From Microgenomates group bacterium ADurb.Bin219 (GTDB taxonomy: Bacteria > Patescibacteriota > Microgenomatia > UM-FILTER-40-11), in the NCBI GenBank assembly GCA_002069945.1, contig MWCH01000011.1, positions 1 to 37,339 on the forward strand: a stretch of 37,339 bases of DNA, written 5' to 3'. Numbering within the stretch: position 1 is the stretch's first letter; every line of letters begins with the position of its first letter. Below are positions 1-12,605 of the stretch, piece after piece. The translations under genes were made by a program, and so were the position numbers. The notes beneath the pieces are model-generated. The model was not told the DNA's origin and searched no databases. It was given only the letters and a program-made list of their open reading frames with translations.

Positions 1-5382
<5,382 letters not shown>

Positions 5383-5406
5383 GAAAAATTGTTTAATATC
5401 GGTTAA

Positions 5407-6099
5407 ATGAATCTTTCGTCATTTGGGAAAATCAGAGTTTTCTTTTTGGGTCTTGTTGGGTTGGCTCTTTTGGGCTCTGTTGCCAGCGCTATTTTTTATT
5501 ATCGGAAATACCAATCATCTTTAAAATCCCAGAAAGCTTTGACCGAAATAGAGGAGATTGTCAGAAAAGTTTCCCGCTTGATGGAATTACCGGTCGGGGA
5601 AACCCCGACTTTGGCAACGGTAAGCGACAAAAGACAATTACAAAATCAAAACTTTTTTCAAAAAGCGGAAAACGGGGATCGGATTTTGGTTTATTCTCAG
5701 GCTAAAAGAGCAATTCTTTACAGGCCGTCAATTGATAAGATTATTGATTTGGCACCGATAACGCCCTTGGAGGAAGTAGCCGGAGAGGCGACACAATCGG
5801 GAGTGGAATCTTCTAAGGTGGCTAAAATAGCTATTTACAACGGCTCGGGCGTTGCCGGCTTGGCTTCTTTGGCGGAGGAAAAACTTAAGCAAAATAACTA
5901 TTTGGTCAGCCGGATTGATGTAACGATCAAAGAATTTACCCAAAGCCAATATAGCGAAGTTTTGGTTATTGATTTGAAGGGGAACCAGCAAAGTATATGC
6001 AAGGAAATTGTCAAGGTTTTGTCCGGGAGAATTACTTCTCTTCCGGCCGGAGAAAAAGCTCCTGCTGCCGATATCCTGGTTATTTTAGGCAAACAATAG
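5407..6099 (+). CDS. Membrane-anchored LytR_C-domain protein
   Basis: A 230-residue protein with one N-terminal membrane helix (about 9-32) and an extracytoplasmic remainder. Residues about 138-228 match the LytR cell-envelope C-terminal domain (LytR_C) pattern: a short beta strand, then NGSGVAGLA, then an amphipathic helix and a final strand ending VILGK. The catalytic LCP domain that often accompanies LytR_C is absent, as in stand-alone LytR_C proteins of other bacteria. The role is probably in envelope assembly or polymer attachment. It follows the M23 peptidase by 24 bases and is likely co-transcribed with it. No clear Shine-Dalgarno site is seen. Confidence 0.75.
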   Translation: MNLSSFGKIRVFFLGLVGLALLGSVASAIFYYRKYQSSLKSQKALTEIEEIVRKVSRLMELPVGETPTLATVSDKRQLQNQNFFQKAENGDRILVYSQAKRAILYRPSIDKIIDLAPITPLEEVAGEATQSGVESSKVAKIAIYNGSGVAGLASLAEEKLKQNNYLVSRIDVTIKEFTQSQYSEVLVIDLKGNQQSICKEIVKVLSGRITSLPAGEKAPAADILVILGKQ

Positions 6100-6274
6100 G
6101 ATTCGGAGAAGTTTTATTTTCAGGCTCAATTTTAATTAGGATTTAATAGTTTTTACAAGTTCTTACATGTTAGATTACAAGTATTTAATTATATTTAACA
6201 ATAAGTGGATTAGAGAATTAAGGGTAAAAGCGCTAATTGGTTTACAACGATTTCCCTATTTTGTAAAAATTTAG

Positions 6275-6280
6275 TATAAT
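6275..6280 (+). promoter_or_regulatory. -10 element of tRNA-Tyr
   Basis: A perfect TATAAT lies 8 bases upstream of the tRNA 5' end, so transcription would start at or just before the mature end. No convincing -35 box is seen at 16-18 bp spacing. Confidence 0.55.
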
Positions 6281-6288
6281 TTTCCCTA

Positions 6289-6373
6289 GTCGGGATGGCG
6301 GAGCGGTCAAACGCACCAGTCTGTAAAACTGTTGCCCGAAAGGGCTACGGAGGTTCGAATCCTCCTCCCGGCA
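6289..6373 (+). tRNA. tRNA-Tyr (GUA), long variable arm
   Basis: A 7-bp acceptor stem (one G-U pair), D arm, anticodon loop CTGTAAA with anticodon GTA, a long variable arm GCCC-GAAA-GGGC as expected for bacterial class II tRNA-Tyr, T stem GGAGG/CCTCC with loop TTCGAAT, and discriminator A. The CCA end is not encoded. Confidence 0.95.
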
Positions 6374-6422
6374 CTGCGTTTAACCGGCAGATTGACGCAT
6401 TCTACTCGCCACCGTATTAACA

Positions 6423-8132
6423 ATGAATTTTCTTGGAAAATGGACTTCAAAAACCCTGATTCTTTCTATTTTTCTAATTGGTTTTTTGGCTTACACTCCA
6501 ATTTTAAGAAACAATTTTGTCTGGGACGACGAGGAACAAGTCGTTAACAATTCCTATATCAGAAGTTTTACCAATTTACCGCATATCTTTAAAGGCAGCA
6601 CCTTTGCCAGTGGAGGAGCAGGTTTAACCGGCTGGTATTACAAGCCGCTGATGAGCTTATGGTTTATGTTAAACTACCGGTTGTGGGGTTTAAATCCCGC
6701 TGGTTTTCATCTTAGCCAATTAGTTCTTCACTTGGTAAATTGTGCTTTAATCTTTATCCTTTTTCAAAAATTATTTAAAGAATTTGGGGATCAGAAAGCA
6801 AAGCTGGTCGGTTTTTGTCTGGCAATTGTTTTTGCCGTCCATCCGGCCAATGCGGAAAGTGTTGCCTATATTTCCGCGTCCCAGGAGCTTCTTTATACCT
6901 TTTTTCTTTTACTTACTTTTTTGTTTTCTCTGGCTTCCGAGAAGATCTTGGTTATTATTTTTAGCGGAGTATTCTTTTTTTTAGCCTTATTGTCAAAAGA
7001 ATCGGCGATTGTCGGCTTGCCGATTATTGTTTTATATTTTTGGCAAGCGGGAAAAAAGAAAAAGAGTCTTTGGTTGGCCTTAACTCTCTTTTCCTCCTTT
7101 TTGATTTATTTTTATTTAAGAACTTTTGTGGCTAAAATTCCTCTGGCCAAACCGGAGCTTTCGCCAATCGCCGCCGCTTCTTTTCCCCAACGTCTTTTGA
7201 CCGTTCCTTATCTTCTTTTTTCCTATCTAAGATTAATTTTTTTTCCTTTAAATCTGTTTATTGCCCAACACCAGGTTGTTAGGGAGGTAGGGGAGATCAG
7301 GTTTGTTGGGGCTTTGATAGGAGTTGTTCTGTTTCTTTTTATGATGGTTAGGCAACTTGGGAGGTTTACGAGTAATTTGGGGAGATTTTTCTTTTTTTGG
7401 TTTTTGGTTTCTCTCGGCTTGGTTTTGAATCTTTTTCCGTTGGACATGACTTTGGCCGAGCGCTGGCTTTATTGGCCGATATTGGGAATATTGGGGATGT
7501 TGGGGATTCTATTGGCCCAGGGGAGAGATAAGAAAGAGAGCAGCGAGAAATCGGTGAATTCGCTGTTGGCTTTCGGAGCGATAGTTCTTCTTTTGGCCGG
7601 CCGGACTTTTTTAAGAACTCTCGATTGGCATGACGGATTAACTTTATACAGCCGGGATTTAAAACTCAATCCTGACGCCTTTGATTTGCAAAATAATTAC
7701 GGGGTGGAATTGGTCAGAAAGGGAAAGACGGAAGAAGCCGCTTCTCATTTTGAACGGTCAATCGCGCTTTCTCCCGGCTGGTGGACCAATTATTCCAATT
7801 TGGGAGTCGTTTACCAAAGAAGGGGCGATTTGGCCAAAGCAAGGGAGCTTTACCAAAAAGCAATTGCCAACGGCGACTATTATTTAGCCTATGAGAATTT
7901 GGCCAGTTTGCTTTTGAAAACGGAAAAGCCGGAGCAAACAATTACTTTTTTGGATCCGGCCTTAAAAAAGTTTCCTTTTAATCAATTTTTAAGAAAAGTT
8001 TTGATTATTGCTTTAACCAGGAAAGCCGACTTCGTCCTGGCTGAGAAAGAGGCAGATTGGCTTTACCGCCTTTCTCCGACCGAGGAGAACCGCTTGCTTT
8101 ACGAGATGGTTCTTAAGAAGCAGAAGTTATAA
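6423..8132 (+). CDS. Multi-spanning membrane protein with C-terminal TPRs (TMTC / GT-C glycosyltransferase-like)
   Basis: 569 residues. The first about 400 form roughly ten membrane segments. An acidic motif in the first outside loop (VWDDEE, about residue 34-39) is followed by a conserved-looking WYYKPL...FHLSQLVLHLVN region and HPANAESVAYI. This pattern is typical of TMTC/DUF1736-like and dolichyl-phosphate-mannose mannosyltransferase-like (GT-C) proteins, where the loop-1 acidic pair binds the lipid-linked sugar donor. Residues about 415-525 hold tetratricopeptide repeats. The likely role is transfer of sugars to exported proteins, which fits a genome with a Thr-rich collagen-like protein nearby; that link is inference. 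The ATG lies 49 bases after tRNA-Tyr and may be transcribed from the tRNA promoter. No Shine-Dalgarno site is seen. Confidence 0.72.
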   Translation: MNFLGKWTSKTLILSIFLIGFLAYTPILRNNFVWDDEEQVVNNSYIRSFTNLPHIFKGSTFASGGAGLTGWYYKPLMSLWFMLNYRLWGLNPAGFHLSQLVLHLVNCALIFILFQKLFKEFGDQKAKLVGFCLAIVFAVHPANAESVAYISASQELLYTFFLLLTFLFSLASEKILVIIFSGVFFFLALLSKESAIVGLPIIVLYFWQAGKKKKSLWLALTLFSSFLIYFYLRTFVAKIPLAKPELSPIAAASFPQRLLTVPYLLFSYLRLIFFPLNLFIAQHQVVREVGEIRFVGALIGVVLFLFMMVRQLGRFTSNLGRFFFFWFLVSLGLVLNLFPLDMTLAERWLYWPILGILGMLGILLAQGRDKKESSEKSVNSLLAFGAIVLLLAGRTFLRTLDWHDGLTLYSRDLKLNPDAFDLQNNYGVELVRKGKTEEAASHFERSIALSPGWWTNYSNLGVVYQRRGDLAKARELYQKAIANGDYYLAYENLASLLLKTEKPEQTITFLDPALKKFPFNQFLRKVLIIALTRKADFVLAEKEADWLYRLSPTEENRLLYEMVLKKQKL

Positions 8133-8150
8133 GGTTTTGATCGGAAAGGG

Positions 8151-8222
8151 AGCCGAGACCGGGATTTGAACCCGGAACCTACTGTTTACAAAACAGTTGC
8201 TCTACCGTTGAGCTATCTCGGC
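8151..8222 (-). tRNA. tRNA-Thr (UGU)
   Basis: Acceptor stem GCCGAGA/TCTCGGC, D stem GCTC/GAGC with a short 7-nt loop, anticodon stem ACTGT/ACAGT with loop TTTGTAA (anticodon TGT), and T arm CCGGG-TTCAAAT-CCCGG. The discriminator is T and CCA is not encoded. It is convergent with the TMTC-like gene, ending 18 bases after that gene's stop. Confidence 0.94.
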
Positions 8223-8231
8223 AACAGCCAA

Positions 8232-8260
8232 ATTATAGCGGAAAAAAGGAATTGAGGCAA
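8232..8260 (-). promoter_or_regulatory. Promoter of tRNA-Thr
   Basis: On the minus strand TTGCCT (8260-8255) and TATAAT (8237-8232) are separated by 17 bp, placing the start a few bases before the tRNA 5' end at 8222. Confidence 0.7.
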
Positions 8261-8557
8261 ACCGAAGAACTCGCAATCAAGGAATAAAAATCCCGCCTAA
8301 GGGTCCGTTTTAAAATGAGTTTCCCCGGATTGCTCCAGGTGGGTGGGCGGTTGAAGCCTCTCCTGAGTATTTTCGAAGGATAATCTTCAAACTTGCCCTC
8401 CCTAAAGTTTTGAACTTGTAGAGGAAAAACCTTTAAAACTTTTCCAATAGGCAGGACTGATTTAATTCTGAAGAAGAAGGATCTACTTGTCAAGTAGCTA
8501 ATGCGTGAAAAAAGATTATAAGCTTTAATAATGATATTTGATACTAAGGCTCAAATA
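8261..8557 (-). other. Gene-free interval, possible structured RNA
   Basis: I see no credible protein gene here; the 86-codon frame at 8233-8493 starts with TTG, has no ribosome site and odd composition. On the minus strand there is a TATAAT at 8520-8515, a perfect 7-bp palindromic arm pair CTACTTG/CAAGTAG (8483-8497), a pair AAAGTTTT/AAAACTTT around 8404-8441, and a C- and G-rich core (about 8295-8400). A 9-bp stem GATATTTGA/TCAAATATC (8533-8559) straddles the end of the M50 gene. I could not match it to RNase P, tmRNA, SRP or 6S RNA by eye. Confidence 0.35.
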
Positions 8558-9202
8558 TCAGACGATAGGGGTTTCCGGCAACAGAAGTTTAAAGATAAGA
8601 TTGGCGAGAGGGTCAATAATCGCTCCTACGAGCGAATTGCCGAAAAAAGGGAAAATGATGAGCATTAAAAAAATCAGTTGATACCGGGAAAGAAAATCTT
8701 CTACCTCAAGAGCCAAATCAGTCGGCAAAAAGCCAACCAAAACTTTGCCCCCGTCAAGCGGATGAATCGGCAGAAGATTAAAAAGACCCCAGTAGACATT
8801 AAGAGAAATGATTGGAGTTAAGAAAACCGAAGCAAGAAGCGAAAATTGGGAAGTATGAAAAGAGAGACGAAGGACAAAAGAAGAGATTGTTGCCAGTAAA
8901 AAATTGGCGGCCGGGCCGGAAAGGGAAATTAAACCGGAATCACGGCGCGGGTCACGTAAATTGTAGGAATCGACCGGAACGGGTTTGCCCCAGCCGAAAT
9001 GAAAAAAGAAAAGCATCAAAGTTCCCAGAGGGTCAATATGGGCTAAGGGGTTTAAGGTTAGGCGGCCGGAAAGCTTTGCCGTCGGATCGCCCAGCCGATC
9101 GGCCATCCAGGCGTGGGCAGCTTCATGAACGGCCAAGGAGATACCGAAGGCTAAAAGCCAATAGAATAAGGCTAGCGGGCTGGAAATTAGCTGACTGAGC
9201 AT
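8558..9202 (-). CDS. Site-2 protease family membrane metallopeptidase (M50)
   Basis: 214 residues with about five to six membrane helices. The zinc motif HEAAH is at residues 26-30 within the first core helix, and the second conserved motif is NLLPIHPLDGG (143-152), in which D150 is the third predicted zinc ligand. SGPAANF (95-101) is also typical of the compact prokaryotic S2P-like family, which lacks PDZ domains. The expected role is intramembrane cleavage of a membrane-anchored substrate such as a regulatory factor or signal-peptide remnant; the substrate is not evident. The ATG has no Shine-Dalgarno site. It is divergent from rpmB. Confidence 0.9.
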   Translation of the reverse strand: MLSQLISSPLALFYWLLAFGISLAVHEAAHAWMADRLGDPTAKLSGRLTLNPLAHIDPLGTLMLFFFHFGWGKPVPVDSYNLRDPRRDSGLISLSGPAANFLLATISSFVLRLSFHTSQFSLLASVFLTPIISLNVYWGLFNLLPIHPLDGGKVLVGFLPTDLALEVEDFLSRYQLIFLMLIIFPFFGNSLVGAIIDPLANLIFKLLLPETPIV

Positions 9203-9313
9203 TTTTATATTAATTTAATTATTTTAATTATCCCAATTGACCTAATTAGATGAGAAAAAAATCTGATTTGTCTAGAAATAATTAGAGCAATTGGAATAGT
9301 TGGTCATTTCGTA

Positions 9314-9342
9314 TTGTAATTTTATCATTCTTTTGCTAGAAT
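9314..9342 (+). promoter_or_regulatory. rpmB promoter with extended -10
   Basis: TTGTAA (9314-9319), 17 bp, TAGAAT (9337-9342), preceded by TG to give TGCTAGAAT. The rpmB ATG is only 10 nt after the -10, so the transcript should have an almost null leader. Confidence 0.7.
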
Positions 9343-9352
9343 TCATAGTACT

Positions 9353-9673
9353 ATGGCAAGAAAATGTGATCTTTGCGGCAAGGGCCGGACAGTCGGAAAA
9401 TCCAGGGCTCATAAATATGGCGGAAAATGGGCCATGCGCGCCCAGGAGAAACCCCGTCTTTGGAATCCTAATTTGCAAAGTTATACTTTAAATGGAAAAA
9501 AAGTGAAACTTTGCACCCGCTGTATCAAAAAAATTAAGTTTGAATTAAAGAAAGCCAAAAAAGCAGCCGAGGCTTTGCCGAAAGAGACCAAAGTGTTGGA
9601 AAAGAAAGATTTGGCCGTCAAAAAAGACAAACCGGTAAAAAAATCTTCAAAAAAGGCCGGAAAATCTAAATAA
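9353..9673 (+). CDS. rpmB: Ribosomal protein bL28 with lysine-rich tail
   Basis: The first about 65 residues are bL28, including the early KCDLCG and the GGKWAMRAQEKPRLWNPN region. Zinc-type cysteine pairs C5/C8 and C54/C57 show the Cys-containing (C+) form. The rest (about 66-106) is a Lys/Ala-rich extension, like the tail on S20 in this window. It is predicted to be translated from a leaderless or nearly leaderless mRNA. Its stop overlaps the start of the deacetylase (TAATG), coupling the two genes. Confidence 0.95.
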   Translation: MARKCDLCGKGRTVGKSRAHKYGGKWAMRAQEKPRLWNPNLQSYTLNGKKVKLCTRCIKKIKFELKKAKKAAEALPKETKVLEKKDLAVKKDKPVKKSSKKAGKSK

Positions 9674-10461
9674 TGGCCGAAAGAGTTTCCCGACGCGATT
9701 TCTGCCTTCAATTGGTTAAAGCCGGAGCTTCGGTTTTAGTCCCGCCATTATTGTCTCCCGGTCTTCTTAAGCCAAAAGAAATTTCAATTCAAAATCAGCC
9801 TGTTTATTATCGTTTGCCTTCCGAAAAATATCAGCCGGATGAAATTGCTTTGACTTTGGATGATTGTTTTAGGCCGGATAAGCTTTCGGTAATTTTGGAT
9901 ATTATTGAAAAGGAAAAAGTTCCCTTAACGATTTTTCCGGCCGGAAGAGTTTTTAAAGCCCTTCCTGTTAAAATTGAAGATAAAAGTTATTCATTTAAAG
10001 AACAACTGATTAGGGCGGCGGAATTGGGCTGTTTTTTCGGAAATCATACTCTTCACCATCAAAATTTGAATAAATTGGGAGTAGACGACGTTAAAGAGGA
10101 AGTCATTTGTGGTTACGATGTTCTTTGGGAGAATTTACCCAGATCTTGCGGGAAACAAATCTTACCGGTTTTCCGTCCGCCGGGCGGCTATTTTAATGAT
10201 TCAGTTAAGGAAGCAATAAAAGATAATCCCTTCGTTAAGGCAATTGTTTTATGGAATTGCGATTCCGAGGGAGGCCGTTATCCTTCGGACGGTCGGGAAG
10301 AGGAAAAAATGAAAGAGAGCCTGATTAAACAAATTAAACACTCCAAAAATCGGATCATTCTTCTTCATACCATCAGCAATGACGTGCGGATTTTTCCTTG
10401 GTTGGTCGATTATTTAAGAAATTCTTCATTTCGGTTAACCGATTTAAGCCGTTTGGCTTAA
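9673..10461 (+). CDS. Polysaccharide deacetylase (NodB fold) with Tat-like N-terminus
   Basis: 262 residues. The NodB motifs are present: LTLDDC with D63/D64 (motif 1), H125-TLH-H129 (motif 2), FRPPGGY 167-173 (motif 3), WNCD 194-197 (motif 4) and LLH 230-232 (motif 5). A metal-dependent deacetylase acting on N-acetylated cell-wall sugars is likely. The N-terminus SRRDFCLQL followed by a hydrophobic stretch resembles a twin-arginine signal, suggesting export in folded form or as an anchored protein; whether this organism has Tat is not visible. The start overlaps the rpmB stop. Its last four bases overlap the end of fmt on the other strand. Confidence 0.88.
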   Translation: MAERVSRRDFCLQLVKAGASVLVPPLLSPGLLKPKEISIQNQPVYYRLPSEKYQPDEIALTLDDCFRPDKLSVILDIIEKEKVPLTIFPAGRVFKALPVKIEDKSYSFKEQLIRAAELGCFFGNHTLHHQNLNKLGVDDVKEEVICGYDVLWENLPRSCGKQILPVFRPPGGYFNDSVKEAIKDNPFVKAIVLWNCDSEGGRYPSDGREEEKMKESLIKQIKHSKNRIILLHTISNDVRIFPWLVDYLRNSSFRLTDLSRLA

Positions 10462-11345
10462 ATCTTTTTTTCTTTAATAATTTCCGAACCGGGGTATCCT
10501 TGGAGAAATTGTTTCCAGGCGACCGGGGATTTTCCTTCAAGTTGGACCAAATCCAAAATCAATTTGTCATTTTCCAAGTGGGCTTTTAAGATTTTTAATC
10601 TCTTTTTTGTCGCCGGTTGACGATCGGGGAATAATTTTATTTCCGTCCAAGCTCCCGGCTCCGGAAAGGCGGCGCGGATAAGGCGATCAATTTCCCGGGG
10701 ATTTTTTTCCCAATTGATCCAACAATTTTCGGTAGTTAATTTTTTCGTCATCGTCGGTTCGCCAATTTGGGGGCTAAGAACAACTTTTTTGGCTAAATAA
10801 TCGCCAATAATCTTCTCGGTTTCTTGAGCCGCTTTTTCAATCAGTTTTTCGTAAAGAGAGTCGGTATTTTCCGTAAAATCCAAAGGAATAGACAATTGGG
10901 AAATAATCATACCCTGGTCTATTTTTTCGTTAATGAGGTAATAAGTTATCCAGGCTTCCTTGTCACCATTAAGGATTGTTTTTTGGACCGGCGCCGGTCC
11001 GCGGTTTTGCGGCAGTTTGGAAAAATGAAGGTTAATAATCCCCTTGGAAAAAAGATTAATGATTTCCCGAGGAATAATTTTATTAAAATCTAAAATAAGA
11101 CCAAGAGTATCTTTAAAAAAGTTTAGTTGAAAGCCGGAAGATGGATTTTGAAGTTCGAAAATAGAAGTGAGAAAGGGAATTTTCATTTTTTTAGCGGCAG
11201 TAACAACCGGATTTTCGGTCAGAATCTGTTTTCGGCCGATTGGTTTGGCTGGTTCGGAAACAACAAGGTCAATTTTCAGGCCTCTTTGAGTGGCCAAATC
11301 CAAGAATTTGGCCGATCTGGATGAGGTGCCAAAAAAAATAATCAT
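10458..11345 (-). CDS. fmt: Methionyl-tRNA formyltransferase
   Basis: 295 residues, near the usual length of about 310. The formyltransferase core shows N105, H107 and D143 in the typical spacing (INLHFSKLP, then RGPAPVQ, then KIDQGMI), matching the catalytic Asn-His-Asp triad. A C-terminal tRNA-binding domain (about 205-295) is present, though divergent. It formylates Met-tRNAfMet using 10-formyl-THF and lies directly downstream of def, whose product removes that formyl group. The 70-base gap to def has no clear promoter, so the pair is probably one transcript. Confidence 0.92.
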   Translation of the reverse strand: MIIFFGTSSRSAKFLDLATQRGLKIDLVVSEPAKPIGRKQILTENPVVTAAKKMKIPFLTSIFELQNPSSGFQLNFFKDTLGLILDFNKIIPREIINLFSKGIINLHFSKLPQNRGPAPVQKTILNGDKEAWITYYLINEKIDQGMIISQLSIPLDFTENTDSLYEKLIEKAAQETEKIIGDYLAKKVVLSPQIGEPTMTKKLTTENCWINWEKNPREIDRLIRAAFPEPGAWTEIKLFPDRQPATKKRLKILKAHLENDKLILDLVQLEGKSPVAWKQFLQGYPGSEIIKEKKI

Positions 11346-11415
11346 TTTAAATATTTAGCTATGTTGTTATATCGATATTCCGTAATAAATAAGTAAGTTG
11401 ACAAGATAAAAGATG

Positions 11416-11955
11416 CTAAACTTTTATTTCTTCCAGTCTTTCGTTGCCTTGGGAATCTTTTTTCATTTCAAATAATTTTCCCTTTTGTTGCAAGACTCGA
11501 TCGGTGAACAAGATCCCTTCCAAGTGGTCATATTCGTGCTGGCAGATGATTCCGGCAAAGCCCCGGAAGCGCCGGACTAAAGTTTTACCCGTTAGTGTTT
11601 GATAGCGGATTTTAATTACCTGGTGGCGTTTGACCAGTCCCCAAACATCGGGGACAGATAAACAACCTTCCAATTGAGGCGAAGAAGAGGCACCGGTAAT
11701 CAATCTTTTTGAGCGCCAGATTATTTCCGGATTGATAAAAGTCAAAAATCTCCGGCTCTTTTCCGACCAGGCGATAAATATTTTTAAAGGAGTTCCGACT
11801 TGAATCGCCGAAAGACCGACTCCTTTAGTTCCTTCTTTTTTAGTGGCCGTTTCCTCCATTTGGCGCACTAAATTTAAAATCTCCTGGCTAATTTTTTCAA
11901 CTTTTTTTGATTTTTCCCTCAATATTGGATCGGGAACGGTAATGACCTTAAGCAT
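11416..11955 (-). CDS. def: Peptide deformylase
   Basis: 179 residues with all three motifs: GVGLSAIQ (45-52), EGCLS (96-100, metal ligand C98) and QHEYDHLEG (139-147, ligands H140 and H144, catalytic E141). It removes the N-formyl group from nascent proteins. It forms a likely unit with fmt downstream. An extended -10 ends 7 nt before the ATG, so the mRNA is predicted leaderless. Confidence 0.97.
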   Translation of the reverse strand: MLKVITVPDPILREKSKKVEKISQEILNLVRQMEETATKKEGTKGVGLSAIQVGTPLKIFIAWSEKSRRFLTFINPEIIWRSKRLITGASSSPQLEGCLSVPDVWGLVKRHQVIKIRYQTLTGKTLVRRFRGFAGIICQHEYDHLEGILFTDRVLQQKGKLFEMKKDSQGNERLEEIKV

Positions 11956-11962
11956 AATTATG

Positions 11963-11971
11963 ATTATAACA
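11963..11971 (-). promoter_or_regulatory. def extended -10 promoter
   Basis: TGTTATAAT on the minus strand ends 7 nt before the def ATG. No good -35 is seen; the spacer runs into the terminator hairpin of the preceding gene. Confidence 0.6.
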
Positions 11972-11981
11972 TCAAAAGAAA

Positions 11982-12012
11982 TGCGCCGAGTCGGCTAAGC
12001 CTTCTCGGCGCA
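11982..12012 (-). terminator. Intrinsic terminator after the 12020-12265 gene
   Basis: A perfect 9-bp stem TGCGCCGAG/CTCGGCGCA with a 13-nt loop, followed on the minus strand by TTTCTTTT. It starts 7 bases after the small gene's stop and separates it from def. Confidence 0.75.
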
Positions 12013-12019
12013 AAAAGAG

Positions 12020-12265
12020 CTACAACACGATTGGGAGGCCGTTATCAAGATGGGGAGGAGTCCTTCTTCTTTTTCTACCGGGGGCTGGTTTCCTGGTTAC
12101 TTTATACATCCTGTTTAAAAACCTTCGCCGTTTTTCTTCGTTAGTGAAGGTAATCAGGGCACCAATCTGCGCATAACTAAATCCCTGTTGCTGACAGAAT
12201 ACAGCTTCGTTGCGATTGGTCAAACAGATTGCCGGATAGCCGTTAACCAGGATTTTTTTGGCCAC
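12020..12265 (-). CDS. Small basic protein of unknown function
   Basis: 81 residues, GTG start. The start is supported by the purine-rich GGGAGAG a few bases upstream. The N-terminal two thirds contain a Cys pair (C14, C24) and a region that could be helix-turn-helix-like (FSYAQIGALITF, about 29-40). The C-terminus is strongly basic (KPAPGRKRRRTPPH). I do not recognise a family; DNA or RNA binding is possible from charge alone. It has its own promoter, a roughly 94-nt leader with a boxA-like sequence, and its own terminator, so it is a monocistronic unit of the same style as the small genes at 24-29 kb. Confidence 0.65.
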   Translation of the reverse strand: MAKKILVNGYPAICLTNRNEAVFCQQQGFSYAQIGALITFTNEEKRRRFLNRMYKVTRKPAPGRKRRRTPPHLDNGLPIVL

Positions 12266-12302
12266 TTTCTCTCCCTTTCTTTTTTGATTTGGTTCTCGTC
12301 GT

Positions 12303-12319
12303 GTTGTTGTTAAAGTACC
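12303..12319 (-). promoter_or_regulatory. boxA-like element in small-gene leader
   Basis: The minus strand reads GGTACTTTAACAACAAC, one base from the core CTCTTTAACA of rRNA boxA antitermination sites. It lies in the leader between the predicted start (about 12359) and the GTG at 12265. Confidence 0.35.
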
Positions 12320-12365
12320 TCTCGGCCGGGATAGAAGCGATAATCTAATCGGACGAATGAAAGTT

Positions 12366-12394
12366 ATTTTACCACGGATTTTATTTTTTGGGAA
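12366..12394 (-). promoter_or_regulatory. Probable promoter of the 12020-12265 gene
   Basis: TTCCCA (12394-12389), 17 bp, TAAAAT (12371-12366) on the minus strand. The -35 is weak. The site overlaps the end of the frameshifted small gene upstream. Confidence 0.4.
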
Positions 12395-12395
12395 G

Positions 12396-12595
12396 CTATT
12401 TTTCTTCCTGAAGGGATTGGGTCATCTTTTTGAAGTAAGAAACGACTTGCCTCAATTCTTTCGGAGTCAGGTCGTTCCAAATCGAAAAAGCGTCATCAAC
12501 AAAGCCGGCAATATCCTGAGCGTTTGGGTTTTTCGGCAAAGGAGGTTTTTTATAAAATCATCAACAGGGGTTGGTTTATTTGTTTCTTTACTCAT
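12396..12595 (-). pseudogene. Small gene requiring a -1 frameshift at A AAA AAC
   Basis: ATG at 12595, 10 bases after the stop of the upstream nuclease-like gene. The zero frame encodes a start MSKETNKPTPVDDFIKN and then loses sense, stopping at 12467. Shifting -1 at the heptamer A AAA AAC (12551-12545), which sits exactly in zero-frame slippery phase, continues into PPLPKNPNAQDIAGFVDD and on to DLTPKELRQVVSYFKKM, ending with TAG at 12396. The joined product is 66 residues, acidic then helical, and clearly protein-like across the junction. Either this is programmed -1 frameshifting or one A is missing from an A7 run, by mutation or by sequencing error. The family is unknown. It probably acts with the upstream protein. 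Confidence 0.6.
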
Positions 12596-12605
12596 CTTTA
12601 TCTTT

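Noticed and set aside
6392-6420. Promoter TTGACG-17-TATTAA before the TMTC-like gene
   Set aside because: The -10 would end 2 bases before the ATG, placing the start inside the coding sequence; co-transcription with tRNA-Tyr is simpler.
8233-8493. 86-residue minus-strand ORF
   Set aside because: TTG start, no ribosome site, unnatural composition, and it overlaps the -10 of tRNA-Thr and palindromic sequence; better explained as non-coding.
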